From assembly GCF_002556545.1 (NCBI RefSeq), contig NZ_CP022685.1, forward strand, positions 620,001 through 684,000: DNA of 64,000 nucleotides, given 5' to 3'. Under the pieces are notes generated by a model, which made no database searches, was not told the DNA's origin, and saw only the letters and a program-made list of their open reading frames with translations. The translations under genes and the position numbers were made by a program. Of the stretch, positions 17,832 through 26,250 are shown in pieces (positions within the stretch are counted from its first letter, which is position 1; every line of letters begins with the position of its first letter). The stretch comes from Streptomyces formicae. Its GTDB lineage: Bacteria; Actinomycetota; Actinomycetes; Streptomycetales; Streptomycetaceae.

Positions 17832-17973
17832 CACCCGCGCGGCGGGCTTCGGCAAGGACGGCGTGGACACGGGTACCTCCGTTCTGCGTCGGGCGTAGGC
17901 GCGAGATCATCGAAGTCGACGCGCGCTGCGGCTCGACGCGGTGCTCGGCAGCGAGAGCGAAAGGGTCGGGGGA

Positions 17974-18498
17974 ATGGACATGGGCGGAGTCGACAGAGTG
18001 GACGACTTGGAGAGGGACGAGGCGCTCGCGGAGGCCATACGGCTTCGCGAGGCAGGCCGCCGCGAGGAGGCCAAGGAACAACTGGTCGCCCTCGCCGAGC
18101 ACTTCCCCCACGATGCGGAAGTGGCCTATCAGACCGCGTGGGTCCACGACACACTCGGCCTGGAAGCCGAGGCCGTGCCGTACTACGAGCACGCGCTCGA
18201 AGGGCCGGGTCTTACGGAGGACGACAGACGGGGCGCCCTGCTCGGTCTGGGCAGCACCTATCGCACCCTGGGGCGCTACGAGAACGCGGTCACCACGCTC
18301 ACCGATGCCGTGAACGAATTCCCGGACGATGCCGCGCTCAAGACGTTCCTGGCGATGGCTCTGTACAACACCGGCCGGGCCCACGAAGCGATGCGGATGC
18401 TCCTGACGCTGCTCGCCGCCACGAGCAGTGCCCCGGAGATCGCTGGCTATCGATCCGCCATCGAGTTCTACGCCAAGGACCTCGACGCGACGACGTAG
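17974..18498 (+). CDS. Tetratricopeptide repeat protein (TPR_5 type)
   Basis: 174 residues from ATG 17974 (MDMGGVDRVDDLERDEALA), with a GGGTCGGGGGA ribosome-binding region; GTG 17941 is an upstream alternative. It has about four TPR helical pairs: AIRLREAGRREEAKEQL, QTAWVHDTLGLEAEAVPYYE, LGLGSTYRTLGRYENAV and FLAMALYNTGRAHEAM. There is no signal peptide, so it is a cytoplasmic scaffold. The partner is unknown, and neighbours do not suggest one. It converges with the DUF6397-like gene, the stops being 13 bp apart. Confidence 0.8.
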   Translation: MDMGGVDRVDDLERDEALAEAIRLREAGRREEAKEQLVALAEHFPHDAEVAYQTAWVHDTLGLEAEAVPYYEHALEGPGLTEDDRRGALLGLGSTYRTLGRYENAVTTLTDAVNEFPDDAALKTFLAMALYNTGRAHEAMRMLLTLLAATSSAPEIAGYRSAIEFYAKDLDATT

Positions 18499-18511
18499 GG
18501 ACTGCCGCGTC

Positions 18512-19471
18512 CTACGCCCGCCTGCGGCGCAGCCACTCGCGCAGGCCGCGCGGCTCGTCCGGCACGGTCGTCACCTCTTCGGCGGCTTCGGCGGCTTCGG
18601 CGGCTTCGGCGACCTTGCCGTGCCGTGTCGCCGAAGCCGGGCGGCGATTCGCCGCTTGGGCCACGGGCCGCGGTGCGGGGCGTGGCGCCGGTCGCTGTCC
18701 GCGCGCCTGGATGAGGCCGATCAGCAGACTGGATCGGAGCCATCGGATCTCGTCGGGATCGTCCGCTGTCGTGATCCTTTCGACGATCAGCGCCGCGGGC
18801 GAGTCCGGCGCGCTCTGCTTGCGTGGCACGGGCCTGAGGCGGTTCACATAGGCCCGCTCGTACGGATCCCTGACGATCTCCGCGATCTGCACCGGGTCGA
18901 GTTGCGATGCCATGACGGCGGCGCGCTCCCACGGGTCCTCGCACTGGCTGAGCAGGAATCCCGTGTGCCGACCGCGCCAGTTCCGCGCCCGCAGGTCTTG
19001 CCCCTCTGCGAGTCGGGCGCGCATCGGCTCCGGGGTGCGCCCGGTGAGCAGACGGGCGTTCCCCTCCGTCCCGGCGAACTGCCTCAGTTCTTCGGCCAGA
19101 TAGAGCCAGACGACGGCACGGTAGCGATTCAAGTAGAACTTGACCGGCGTCAGCACACCGGCGCGGGCAAGCCGAGTGAAGCGGGTCGTGGTGATCTCCA
19201 TCAGCGCCGCGCCTTCCGTGGTGCCCACGGCTCTGACGCTCTCTCGCAGCGCCTCGGGAAACCCTTCGCTCCCGCGTACGCGGTCGATCTCCTCCTGCGG
19301 GACGCGGCGCTGACCGCCGACCGCCTCGCCGACGGTGCGTACCCGTCCCAACATCACGGCGAGCTCGAACTCGCCGCGTTTCAAGCCCAGTTCCCCCGCG
19401 GCGCGGCTCGGCGCCAACGACTGTTGCGCGGGCGCCACCGCGGTGGATGACGTGATGGTGTCGCTTGTCAT
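18512..19471 (-). CDS. Streptomyces conserved protein, DUF6397-like
   Basis: 319 residues from ATG 19471, which has GGGGGAG 9 nt upstream; the frame stays open further but without a better start. The region from SRAAGELGLKRGEFELAVM through TTTRFTRLARAGVL looks like two helix-turn-helix/MerR-like modules used for DNA recognition, and I associate the overall pattern with the Streptomyces DUF6397 family. The C-terminal third is low complexity: a Pro/Arg/Ala stretch, then an imperfect Ala-Ala-Glu repeat encoded by a 9-bp tandem repeat around 18,578-18,612, and a basic end (LREWLRRRRA). The function is not known; a DNA-binding role is inferred only from the HTH-like segments. Confidence 0.65.
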   Translation of the reverse strand: MTSDTITSSTAVAPAQQSLAPSRAAGELGLKRGEFELAVMLGRVRTVGEAVGGQRRVPQEEIDRVRGSEGFPEALRESVRAVGTTEGAALMEITTTRFTRLARAGVLTPVKFYLNRYRAVVWLYLAEELRQFAGTEGNARLLTGRTPEPMRARLAEGQDLRARNWRGRHTGFLLSQCEDPWERAAVMASQLDPVQIAEIVRDPYERAYVNRLRPVPRKQSAPDSPAALIVERITTADDPDEIRWLRSSLLIGLIQARGQRPAPRPAPRPVAQAANRRPASATRHGKVAEAAEAAEAAEEVTTVPDEPRGLREWLRRRRA

Positions 19472-19581
19472 GGTGGTTCTCCCCCGTGAGATGTGATTGC
19501 TCTCGGGAAAAACCGTAGCTCGATCCCCGCGATCCCCGCTCGGCCTGTGGATAACTCTTGACGTGGCAGCGTCAGTGCAGG

Positions 19582-19995
19582 TCAGAGGTCCACTATGGGC
19601 GTGCGTTCCGGCTGCCTCGCACCGACTCCCAGGTGCTCGCCGACCCGGTTGACGAGCAGCGTCATCTCGTACGCGACCTGGCCGATGTCGGCCTCCGCCG
19701 AGCTCAGGACGCAGAGGCAACTGCCGTCACCAGCCGCCGTGACGAAGAGGACCGCGTCATCGAACTCGATCATTGTCTGACGCACATTGCCCGCGTTGAA
19801 CTGGCGTCCTGACCCCTTGGCCAGGCTGTGAAGTCCCGAGGCGACCGCCGCCAGGTGATCCGCGTCCTCACGCTTGAGATCCGAACTCGCCGCCGTCACG
19901 AGACCGTCATTCGAAAGGACCAGTGCGTGCCGTACGTGTTCCATCCGCTGCGTCAGGTCGTCCAGCAGCCAACCGAGCCCCGTGCTCTGCCCCAT
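19582..19995 (-). CDS. Solo roadblock/LC7-domain protein (CvnB paralogue)
   Basis: 137 residues from ATG 19995 (MGQSTGLGWLLDDLTQRM), with GGGGAGACGGG just upstream. It is a close relative of the conservon CvnB encoded 1.6 kb away: both share VLSNDGL, LAAVASG.HSLAKG, VRQTM and a central AAGDGSCL.VLSS block. Roadblock proteins dimerise and modulate small GTPases, and in conservons CvnB works with the kinase-like CvnA and the GTPase CvnD. This copy lacks its own A, C and D partners and has a separate promoter region, divergent from the F420/PPOX gene. It may feed into the same or another conservon GTPase. Confidence 0.85.
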   Translation of the reverse strand: MGQSTGLGWLLDDLTQRMEHVRHALVLSNDGLVTAASSDLKREDADHLAAVASGLHSLAKGSGRQFNAGNVRQTMIEFDDAVLFVTAAGDGSCLCVLSSAEADIGQVAYEMTLLVNRVGEHLGVGARQPERTPIVDL

Positions 19996-20087
19996 GTTCC
20001 CGTCTCCCCGATTCCGCTCCCCCTGGCTGGAGGATCTGACCTGCCAGCCTTCACCACGACCGGCGCCCGGGCAAGCAGGATGGGGAC

Positions 20088-20516
20088 ATGGCACAGAAGA
20101 TGACCGATGACCAGTGGCGAGCCTTCGTATCCCACGGAACCCGTACCGGCAAGCTGTCGACCGTCCGCGCCGACGGCAGCCCGCACATCGCCCCGATCTG
20201 GTTCCTGATCGACGGGGACGACCTGGTGTTCAACACCGGCAAGGACACCGTGAAGGGACGGAACCTCGCTCGTGACGGGCGTGTGGCCCTGTGCGTGGAC
20301 GACGACAAGCCCCCGTTCGCCTTCGTCGTCCTTCAGGGCCGCGCCGAGATCAGTGAAGACATCGACGAGGTCCGCCGCTGGGCGACCCGGCTCGGCGCGC
20401 GCTACATGGGAGAGGAACGCGCCGACGAGTTCGGCAAGCGCAACGGCGTACCGGGGGAACTCCTGGTGCGCGTGAGGATCGACAAGGTACTCGCCTACGC
20501 CTCGGTCTCCGACTGA
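20088..20516 (+). CDS. PPOX-class F420-dependent oxidoreductase
   Basis: 142 residues, ATG 20088. The split beta-barrel flavin/F420 fold is recognisable from TGKLSTVRADGSPHIAPIWF, DLVFNTGKDTVKGRNL, VALCVDDDKPPFAFVVLQG and YMGEERADEF. Actinobacterial members use deazaflavin F420 to reduce diverse, often unsaturated, substrates; a specific substrate cannot be assigned. The start is 93 bp from the divergent roadblock gene, so the two share a short promoter region, and the stop is 4 bp from the cvnD stop. Family call is firm. Confidence 0.85.
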   Translation: MAQKMTDDQWRAFVSHGTRTGKLSTVRADGSPHIAPIWFLIDGDDLVFNTGKDTVKGRNLARDGRVALCVDDDKPPFAFVVLQGRAEISEDIDEVRRWATRLGARYMGEERADEFGKRNGVPGELLVRVRIDKVLAYASVSD

Positions 20517-20520
20517 GCGC

Positions 20521-21126
20521 TCAGCCCACGGTGTCGAGCAGCCGGGCGGTATACATCCGTCCGGCGTACTCGACCAGCCGGATCAGCACCTCCTTCCCCG
20601 AGTCGCGGTCCCGTGCGTCGCACAGCACCACCGGAGTTCCGCTGTCGAGGTCCAGGGCTCGTGACACCTCATGTGCTCCGTACGTACGCGCGTTCGCGAA
20701 GCAGTTGACCGCCACGACGAACGGGATACGTCGGTGCTCGAAGTAGTCCACGGCGGGGAAGCAGTCCTCGAGCCGTCGGGTGTCCGCCAGGACGACGGCT
20801 CCGAGGGCGCCCTGTGACAGCTCGTCCCACAGGAACCAGAAACGATCCTGTCCCGGAGTTCCGAACAGGTACAGCGACAGGCCCGACCTGATGGTGATGC
20901 GGCCGAAGTCCATGGCCACGGTCGTCGTGGTCTTGCGGTCGACGCCGTCGGTGTCGTCCACCGACTCGCCCGCCTCGCTGAGCAGTTCTTCCGTGCGCAA
21001 CGGGCGGATTTCGCTGACCACGCCGACCAGGGTGGTCTTGCCCACCCCGAAGCCGCCCGCGACCAGGATCTTGAGCGCCATGGCGGTGGTGTCGTCGCCG
21101 GTGGCGTCAGAGTGCTCGGAGACCAT
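20521..21126 (-). CDS. cvnD: Conservon small GTPase CvnD
   Basis: 201 residues. The P-loop GGFGVGKTT occurs at about residues 25-33, a switch-like TTTTVAMDFGRI precedes LYLFGTPGQDRFWF (DxxG equivalent), and FVVAVNCFAN stands at the NKxD position, where Asn is present but the Asp motif is degenerate, as is usual for these MglA-like bacterial GTPases. CvnD is the GTPase output of the membrane-associated conservon complex. The start lies inside the cvnC end (20-bp overlap), supporting coupled translation. It is the last gene of the operon. Confidence 0.92.
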   Translation of the reverse strand: MVSEHSDATGDDTTAMALKILVAGGFGVGKTTLVGVVSEIRPLRTEELLSEAGESVDDTDGVDRKTTTTVAMDFGRITIRSGLSLYLFGTPGQDRFWFLWDELSQGALGAVVLADTRRLEDCFPAVDYFEHRRIPFVVAVNCFANARTYGAHEVSRALDLDSGTPVVLCDARDRDSGKEVLIRLVEYAGRMYTARLLDTVG

Positions 21127-21520
21127 CGATCACCTCACGAAGAATCATTTCGTCGGGTAGCTGCGCGGGCGGCACCGGTCGGCTGACCTTGACGCAGCCG
21201 CTCTCCACCAGGTCGCCCAGGAGCACGCGGACGACGCCGACGGGCAGATCGGCGCCCGCGGCGAGTTCGGCGACGGACTGTGTCTCGGTGCGGCACAGTT
21301 CGATCAGTGTCCGGTGTTCGGGTCCCAGCGTGGAGTCGTCGCCGGGGCCCGGGGCGCTGCCATCGAGCGTGACGAGCGCGATCAGGTCGAAGCGCACGTC
21401 GCTCGGCCCGGGCTTGGTCCGCCCACCCGTCATCGCGTAGGGACGGACGAGGGGACCGGCTTCGTTGTCGTACCACTGACTGCCCGGCTGGTGCGGGAGT
21501 CCGCTCGCTTCCTCGGTCAT
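21107..21520 (-). CDS. cvnC: Conservon DUF742 winged-helix protein CvnC
   Basis: 137 residues. The DUF742 pattern is clear: GPLVRPYAMTGGRTKP near residue 23, FDLIALV, then a winged helix from HRTLIELC through LPVGVVRVLLGDLVESG, ending KVSRP...EVIDGLRAL. CvnC is the third member of the conservon set and looks like a transcription factor-like adaptor. It lies between cvnB and cvnD, 19 bp after cvnB and overlapping cvnD. Confidence 0.92.
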   Translation of the reverse strand: MTEEASGLPHQPGSQWYDNEAGPLVRPYAMTGGRTKPGPSDVRFDLIALVTLDGSAPGPGDDSTLGPEHRTLIELCRTETQSVAELAAGADLPVGVVRVLLGDLVESGCVKVSRPVPPAQLPDEMILREVIDGLRAL

Positions 21521-21539
21521 GGCCGCCGACCGTCCTCGG

Positions 21540-21974
21540 TCACCCGGCGGCCGGCGGCTGCGCGGCGAAGCGCGCCGGGGTGTAGAGGTGTTCGCCCACC
21601 CGCTTGACCAGCCGCGCCATCTCGTAGGCCACGAGCCCGATGTCGGCCGTCACGGAACTCAGGACCGTGAGGCAGGAGCCATCGCCCGCGGCCGCCACGA
21701 ACAGGAAGGCGTCGTCCATCTCGACCATGGTTTGACGCACTCCCCCGGCCCCGAAGTGGCGGCCCGCCCCCTTGGCGAGGCTGTGGAACCCCGATGCGAC
21801 GGCGGCCAGGTGTTCGGCGTCTTCGCGAGTGAGGGCGGTCGACGCGCCGACCGGCAGGCCGTCGTTGGACAGGACCACGGCGTGCCGCACTTCACCGACG
21901 CGCAGCACCAAGTCGTCCAGTAACCAGTCGAGTTCGCCGGTCCGCCCGGCGGTGATGCTCTGATCCTGGATCAT
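21540..21974 (-). CDS. cvnB: Conservon roadblock/LC7 protein CvnB
   Basis: 144 residues from ATG 21974, which overlaps the end of cvnA by 4 bp. A roadblock/LC7 fold is shown by LDWLLDDLVLRVGEVRHAVV, LTREDAEHLAAVASGFHSLA, VRQTMVEMDDAFLFVAAAGD and IGLVAYEMARLVKRVG. In conservons it dimerises and regulates the GTPase CvnD. The solo roadblock protein encoded at 19,582-19,995 is its evident paralogue. Confidence 0.92.
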   Translation of the reverse strand: MIQDQSITAGRTGELDWLLDDLVLRVGEVRHAVVLSNDGLPVGASTALTREDAEHLAAVASGFHSLAKGAGRHFGAGGVRQTMVEMDDAFLFVAAAGDGSCLTVLSSVTADIGLVAYEMARLVKRVGEHLYTPARFAAQPPAAG

Positions 21975-24661
21975 GCGTGGTCTCCTTCACTGCTGTCTCG
22001 ACCCGGTGCGGGCCCTGAGATGTCGGGGACCGAGCCGACGATGCCCGGGAGCGGACCGCCGCCCCGCGCCCAGCCGTCGCGGTAGGCGGTCATGCGGGCA
22101 CGTACTTGCTCAGGGCTGCGTTCGTCCTCCGCTGCGGGGGCCGCCGTGGCCGCCTCTTCCGTAGACCGATGTTCTCGGAGCTGAGGGGCGAGGCTCGCCT
22201 GACGGACCCGGCGGGGCAGTTCGTCCGAGGCCGCTGCCTGGGCGTCGGCGTGTTGCCCTACGAAGCCGTCCGCGTCAGGACCTTGCAGGGCGGGGACTTG
22301 GGCGTCAGCGCCCGCCACGTCGAGCGGCCCGTCACCGTACGGTCCCGAGCCTGGGGATCCGGGATCACGCGTCCGGTGCGGCCGCAGCGTAGTGACGCCG
22401 GGCGGTGGGGACGCCTCCACCGCTGCGGCGAGAGCCGGGAGGGCTGCCGGGGCAGGGACGGAGTTGCCGTTCACGCGGCGTTCCGACCCGCCCTCCACGC
22501 GCGCGTGCTCCTTTCCCGGGAAGCGCCCGCGCTCCACGGTGGCGGCCTGGGGGCTTTCCACCGTGCCGCTGTGAAGGAGCGCGGTGGGAAGCAGCACCAC
22601 CGCGGTGGTACCTCCGTAGGGCGATGTGCGCAGATGCACCTTGATGTGATGCCGTGCCGCGAGCCTGCTGACGACGAAGAGACCGAGTTGATCGCTGTCG
22701 AACAAGTCGAGCGCCTCGGACTGCTCGATGCGCCGGTTGGCCTCGGCGAGCATCTCGGTCCCCATGCCGAGCCCACGGTCCTCGATCTCCAGGGCGTAGC
22801 CGTTGCCGACCGGTTCGCCGTTGACCCGCACCTTGGTGTGCGGAGGTGAGAACTGTGCCGCGTTCTCGACGAGTTCGGCCAGGAGGTGGGTCAGGTCGGC
22901 CACTGCCGTCCCGAGGACCGAGGCTCCGGGCAATGGGCGTACCTCCACCCGCGCGTAGTCCTCGACTTCGGAGACGGCGGCACGGACCACGTTCGTCAGC
23001 GACACGGGCATGCGCCAGGCGCGGCCGGGCGCGGCCCCGGAGAGGATGATCAGGCTCTCCGCGTGTCGCCGCATCCGGGTGGTCAGGTGGTCGAGCCGGA
23101 AGAGGTCACTGAGCTCGTTGGGGTCCTCGGCCCGGCGTTCCATGCTGTCCAGGAGGCTGAGTTGGCGGTGGACGAGAACCTGGCTCCTGCGGGCGAGATT
23201 GACGAAGACTCCGGAGATGCCGCTGGCCAGCTCGGCGCGCTCGACCGCCGCGCGCAGGGCGGCCCGGTGGACGGTGCCGAGCGCCTCGGCGACCTGTCCT
23301 GTCTCGTCCTCCGCGGGTGGTCCGGGCGGCGCTTCGGCATTGATGTCGAGCTCCTCACCGGCGCGCAGCCGCCGCATCGCGTTCGGGAGCTTGCGCCGGG
23401 CGATCTCCAGGGCGCCGTTGCGCAGGCCGACCAGCTCGACGACCAGCCCTCGGCCGATGCGTACGGAGACGACCAGGGACGTGGCGACGGCGACGAGCCC
23501 CAGGAGGACGGCGGCGCCCGCGGGGGTGAGCACTCCGTGAGTGAGCGGGTCAGCCTGGGCAGCGGCGTCGCGGTGCGCGTTCGCCACGACCGCGTCGACT
23601 TGGTCCTGCACCTCTCCGTAGGCGTCGTCCCAGGTACCTGCCGGGGCCGCGCCGAGCGCCTTCGGGCCGGGCTGTGTCACGAGCACCTTGTCCTCGACGG
23701 TGCGCACGTCGTCGTACGCGCTCCCCTTCTCGATGCCGCGCCAAGCCGCCCGCTGGGGGCCGCGCAGATCACCGGACGCGGTTTCCGCCAGCGTCCTGCG
23801 GGTGTCCACGGCACCGGTGAACAGCCGGAGCCGCTGCCCCGCGAGGGAGCCGTCGAGTCGTGCTCCGGCAAGCACGGCGTCCTCGCGTGCCAGCATTTCG
23901 CCGGCCCGGGAGAATTCGAGCAGCACGCGCGCGTTGGAGCCTGCCGCGGTGTCCTGCATGCCGGAGAGCGCGCCGCCGACCCCGAAGGCCTGGGCGATCG
24001 TCCGCGTGTACTGGCCGTACACCGTATTCCAGCCGGTGCGGCGGTCGAGCACCTCGTTCCGCAGCGTGCGCATGCCGTTTGCCGCGGTGAGGAACGTCTC
24101 CAGCCTGTCGGCCACTCCCCGGGGAAGACCGACCCCGTCCGCGACGGTCGAATCATCTCCGATGCGCAGCTTCGCCACCGCGCGGTCGGTGCGCTCGCCC
24201 TGCTTCGTGAGTGCGTCACCACGGCCGGTGTTCGGCTTGGTCGCGTAGCGCACGGCGGCGACGCGCTCGGCCTGGAGCGAGGTGATCGCCGTTTCCACGG
24301 GGGTGCGTATGCCGGTGTCGACGCGCTGCAGTTGCCGCAGCCTGGCCACGTCCTGGGCCGTGCTGACGGTCGCGTACCCCCACAGAGCGAGCAGGGAGAT
24401 GACGGGCACCATCAACAGGCACACGATCTTGGCTCGGACGGTGCGGGGCCGCAGCCGCCAGTGGCTCGCGCCCGTGAGTTCCCTATCCCCCGGAGGTTCG
24501 GCGATGTCGTCCTCTCCGTAGGGGTGTTCGTCTCCGTAGGGGTGTTCGTCGCGTTCGTCGGCGGGTCGGCCCGCGTGGGCACGGCGGCCGCGCGCCGGGG
24601 GCGCCGACTGTGGCGGTATGACGCCGTCGGCGGGATCCGAGGTGCTTCGTGGTGTGCGCAT
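21971..24661 (-). CDS. cvnA: Conservon sensor kinase-like protein CvnA (NIT domain, HATPase)
   Basis: 896 residues. A Pro/Asp-rich cytoplasmic N tail (about 1-75) precedes a first transmembrane helix (KIVCLLMVPVISLLALWGYA). A large extracytoplasmic nitrate/nitrite-sensing-like helical domain follows (about 100-375), then a second helix (AAVLLGLVAVATSLVVSVRI), a HAMP-like linker, and a histidine-kinase ATPase. ATPase motifs are the N box ELVENAAQFSPP and the G box EDRGLGMG. LFRLDHLTTRMRRHAE stands where the phospho-acceptor helix would be, as in other CvnA proteins. A long disordered, Pro/Ala-rich tail (about 690-896) is unusual in size. It heads the cvnABCD operon. Confidence 0.92.
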   Translation of the reverse strand: MRTPRSTSDPADGVIPPQSAPPARGRRAHAGRPADERDEHPYGDEHPYGEDDIAEPPGDRELTGASHWRLRPRTVRAKIVCLLMVPVISLLALWGYATVSTAQDVARLRQLQRVDTGIRTPVETAITSLQAERVAAVRYATKPNTGRGDALTKQGERTDRAVAKLRIGDDSTVADGVGLPRGVADRLETFLTAANGMRTLRNEVLDRRTGWNTVYGQYTRTIAQAFGVGGALSGMQDTAAGSNARVLLEFSRAGEMLAREDAVLAGARLDGSLAGQRLRLFTGAVDTRRTLAETASGDLRGPQRAAWRGIEKGSAYDDVRTVEDKVLVTQPGPKALGAAPAGTWDDAYGEVQDQVDAVVANAHRDAAAQADPLTHGVLTPAGAAVLLGLVAVATSLVVSVRIGRGLVVELVGLRNGALEIARRKLPNAMRRLRAGEELDINAEAPPGPPAEDETGQVAEALGTVHRAALRAAVERAELASGISGVFVNLARRSQVLVHRQLSLLDSMERRAEDPNELSDLFRLDHLTTRMRRHAESLIILSGAAPGRAWRMPVSLTNVVRAAVSEVEDYARVEVRPLPGASVLGTAVADLTHLLAELVENAAQFSPPHTKVRVNGEPVGNGYALEIEDRGLGMGTEMLAEANRRIEQSEALDLFDSDQLGLFVVSRLAARHHIKVHLRTSPYGGTTAVVLLPTALLHSGTVESPQAATVERGRFPGKEHARVEGGSERRVNGNSVPAPAALPALAAAVEASPPPGVTTLRPHRTRDPGSPGSGPYGDGPLDVAGADAQVPALQGPDADGFVGQHADAQAAASDELPRRVRQASLAPQLREHRSTEEAATAAPAAEDERSPEQVRARMTAYRDGWARGGGPLPGIVGSVPDISGPAPGRDSSEGDHA
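24514..24549. repeat. 18-bp perfect tandem duplication within cvnA
   Basis: Two identical 18-bp units (CTCCGTAGGGGTGTTCGT) lie head to tail inside the cvnA N-terminal tail, encoding a repeated DEHPYG segment. The copy number could vary between strains without shifting the frame. Confidence 0.85.
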
Positions 24662-24725
24662 GGCCTCCTCGCTCGGGTGGGTTCGGTGCGTGCCGCCGGG
24701 CCGTCACCGGCCACGACGGAGCCCG

Positions 24726-25499
24726 CTATCGGGCGGCGGTCTCGGCCGGTCGCTGGGCCGACACGGAGGCTTCGCGCTCGCCTTCCGTCGGGGAGAGCGC
24801 GACGAAGGCGCAGGTCAAGAACATGTAGGACCCGAGACCGACGGCGAGGGGGAAGATGAACTGCATCGTGGTGGCCCCGGGCAGTGCGGCTTCGGAGGGC
24901 GTGACGCGCACGCTCACGGCGAGCATGCCGGTGTAGTGCATGCTGCTCACCGCCCCGCCCATGACGAGAGACGCGCCGGCCACCGCGAGGGGCGACTTGA
25001 TGTTGAGGCCCGCCCACAGGGCTGCGGTCGCCGCGATCACGGCGATCACTACGGAGAGGCCGACCAGCACCGGGTCGTACCGCACCTCGCCGTGCATGCG
25101 CAGTGCCGCCATGCCGATGTAGTGCATGCTCGCGACGCCGAGCCCCGTGGTGAGCCCGCCGATCGCGAGTGCCCGCCCCCGGTCCCGGCCGTATCCGACG
25201 GCGAAGACTCCGGCGCCGACGACGACCACCGCGCCCAGGAGGCTGAGCATGGTCAGCGGCACGTTGTAGTGGATCTCGGTGCCGGTGACTCCGAAACCGA
25301 GCATCGCGACGAAATGCATGGTCCAGATGCCGGTGCCGATGGCGGAGGCCGCGGTGATGAGCCAGTTCCGGCGCGAGCGACCCTCGGCGCCCAGCGCGCG
25401 GACGGTGCAGCACAGCCCCAGGGCGGAGCCGATGCAGGCCATCGCGTACGACAGCACGGGGGTCAGCCAACCGAATGTGGCGTGGTCCAGGTGTCCCAT
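24726..25499 (-). CDS. MHYT-domain integral membrane sensor
   Basis: 257 residues from ATG 25499. It is almost entirely membrane-embedded, with about seven hydrophobic segments. Three MHYT motifs lie at the outer ends of helices (MHFVAM, MHYIGM, MHYTGM); in this family the Met/His residues are proposed to bind copper and sense O2, CO or NO. There is no fused GGDEF, EAL or kinase domain, so it must signal through partners. It lies 64 bp upstream of cvnA on the same strand, making a functional link with the conservon receptor plausible but unproven. Confidence 0.88.
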   Translation of the reverse strand: MGHLDHATFGWLTPVLSYAMACIGSALGLCCTVRALGAEGRSRRNWLITAASAIGTGIWTMHFVAMLGFGVTGTEIHYNVPLTMLSLLGAVVVVGAGVFAVGYGRDRGRALAIGGLTTGLGVASMHYIGMAALRMHGEVRYDPVLVGLSVVIAVIAATAALWAGLNIKSPLAVAGASLVMGGAVSSMHYTGMLAVSVRVTPSEAALPGATTMQFIFPLAVGLGSYMFLTCAFVALSPTEGEREASVSAQRPAETAAR

Positions 25500-25641
25500 G
25501 GCTCCGGGACGCTAGTCCTGCCGCGGGCGCACTACGGGGGCGCATTTCGAAAGGTGTTGGAAGATGACAGAGAGGAGCCCTTGAACGATCGCATCACGCT
25601 CGAACGAGTGCACCCAACGTGCGTGCGGTTCTTGCGGGATC

Positions 25642-26250
25642 ATGGGTGGCATGAACGACGAGCGCACACGGGTACAGGAATTCTTCACGGCGCGCGCCGC
25701 CGACTGGGACGCCCGTTTTCCCGACGACGGTCCCGCCTATCGGGCCGCGGTCACCGAACTCGGGCTGCGGCCCGGCTCTCACGTGCTCGACGCGGGCTGC
25801 GGCACCGGACGGGCACTGCCCGCTCTTCGGGAGGCCGTAGGGCCCTCGGGCGTCGTACTCGGAGCGGATCTGACGCCCGCCATGCTGGAGGCCGCGAAAC
25901 GGGCCGGCAGGGACCGCGACGGGCAGCTTCTGCTCGCCGACGTGGCCCACCTGCCGCTGCGCACGGGATCGCTCGACGCGGTGTTCGGCGCGGGTCTGAT
26001 CGCCCATCTGCCCGATCCGGCGGAGAACCTGCGGGAGTTGAGGCGCGTGGTGCGCCCTGGAGGTCTCCTCGCCCTGTTCCATCCGATTGGCCGGGCGGCA
26101 CTCGCCGCGCGCCAGGGGCGGCAGATCACCCCGGGCGATCTGCGGGCGGAGGCGAACTTGGGCCCTCTGCTTGCCGGTTCCGGTTGGCACATGACCACGT
26201 ATGTCGACGAGGACGACCGGTTCCTCGCCCTGGCCGTGCGTCAGGACTGA
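25642..26250 (+). CDS. Class I SAM-dependent methyltransferase
   Basis: 202 residues from ATG 25642 (MGGMNDERTRVQEFF); ATG 25651 is equally possible. Motif I VLDAGCGTGRALPAL lies near residue 50, motif II GADLTPAMLEAAKRA follows, LLLADVAHLPLRTGSLDAVF is the post-II region, and RELRRVVRPGGLLALFHP is the conserved strand. This is the Methyltransf_11 pattern (UbiE-like). The acceptor is not predictable. Its 3' end overlaps the convergent hydrolase gene by 10 bp. Confidence 0.85.
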   Translation: MGGMNDERTRVQEFFTARAADWDARFPDDGPAYRAAVTELGLRPGSHVLDAGCGTGRALPALREAVGPSGVVLGADLTPAMLEAAKRAGRDRDGQLLLADVAHLPLRTGSLDAVFGAGLIAHLPDPAENLRELRRVVRPGGLLALFHPIGRAALAARQGRQITPGDLRAEANLGPLLAGSGWHMTTYVDEDDRFLALAVRQD

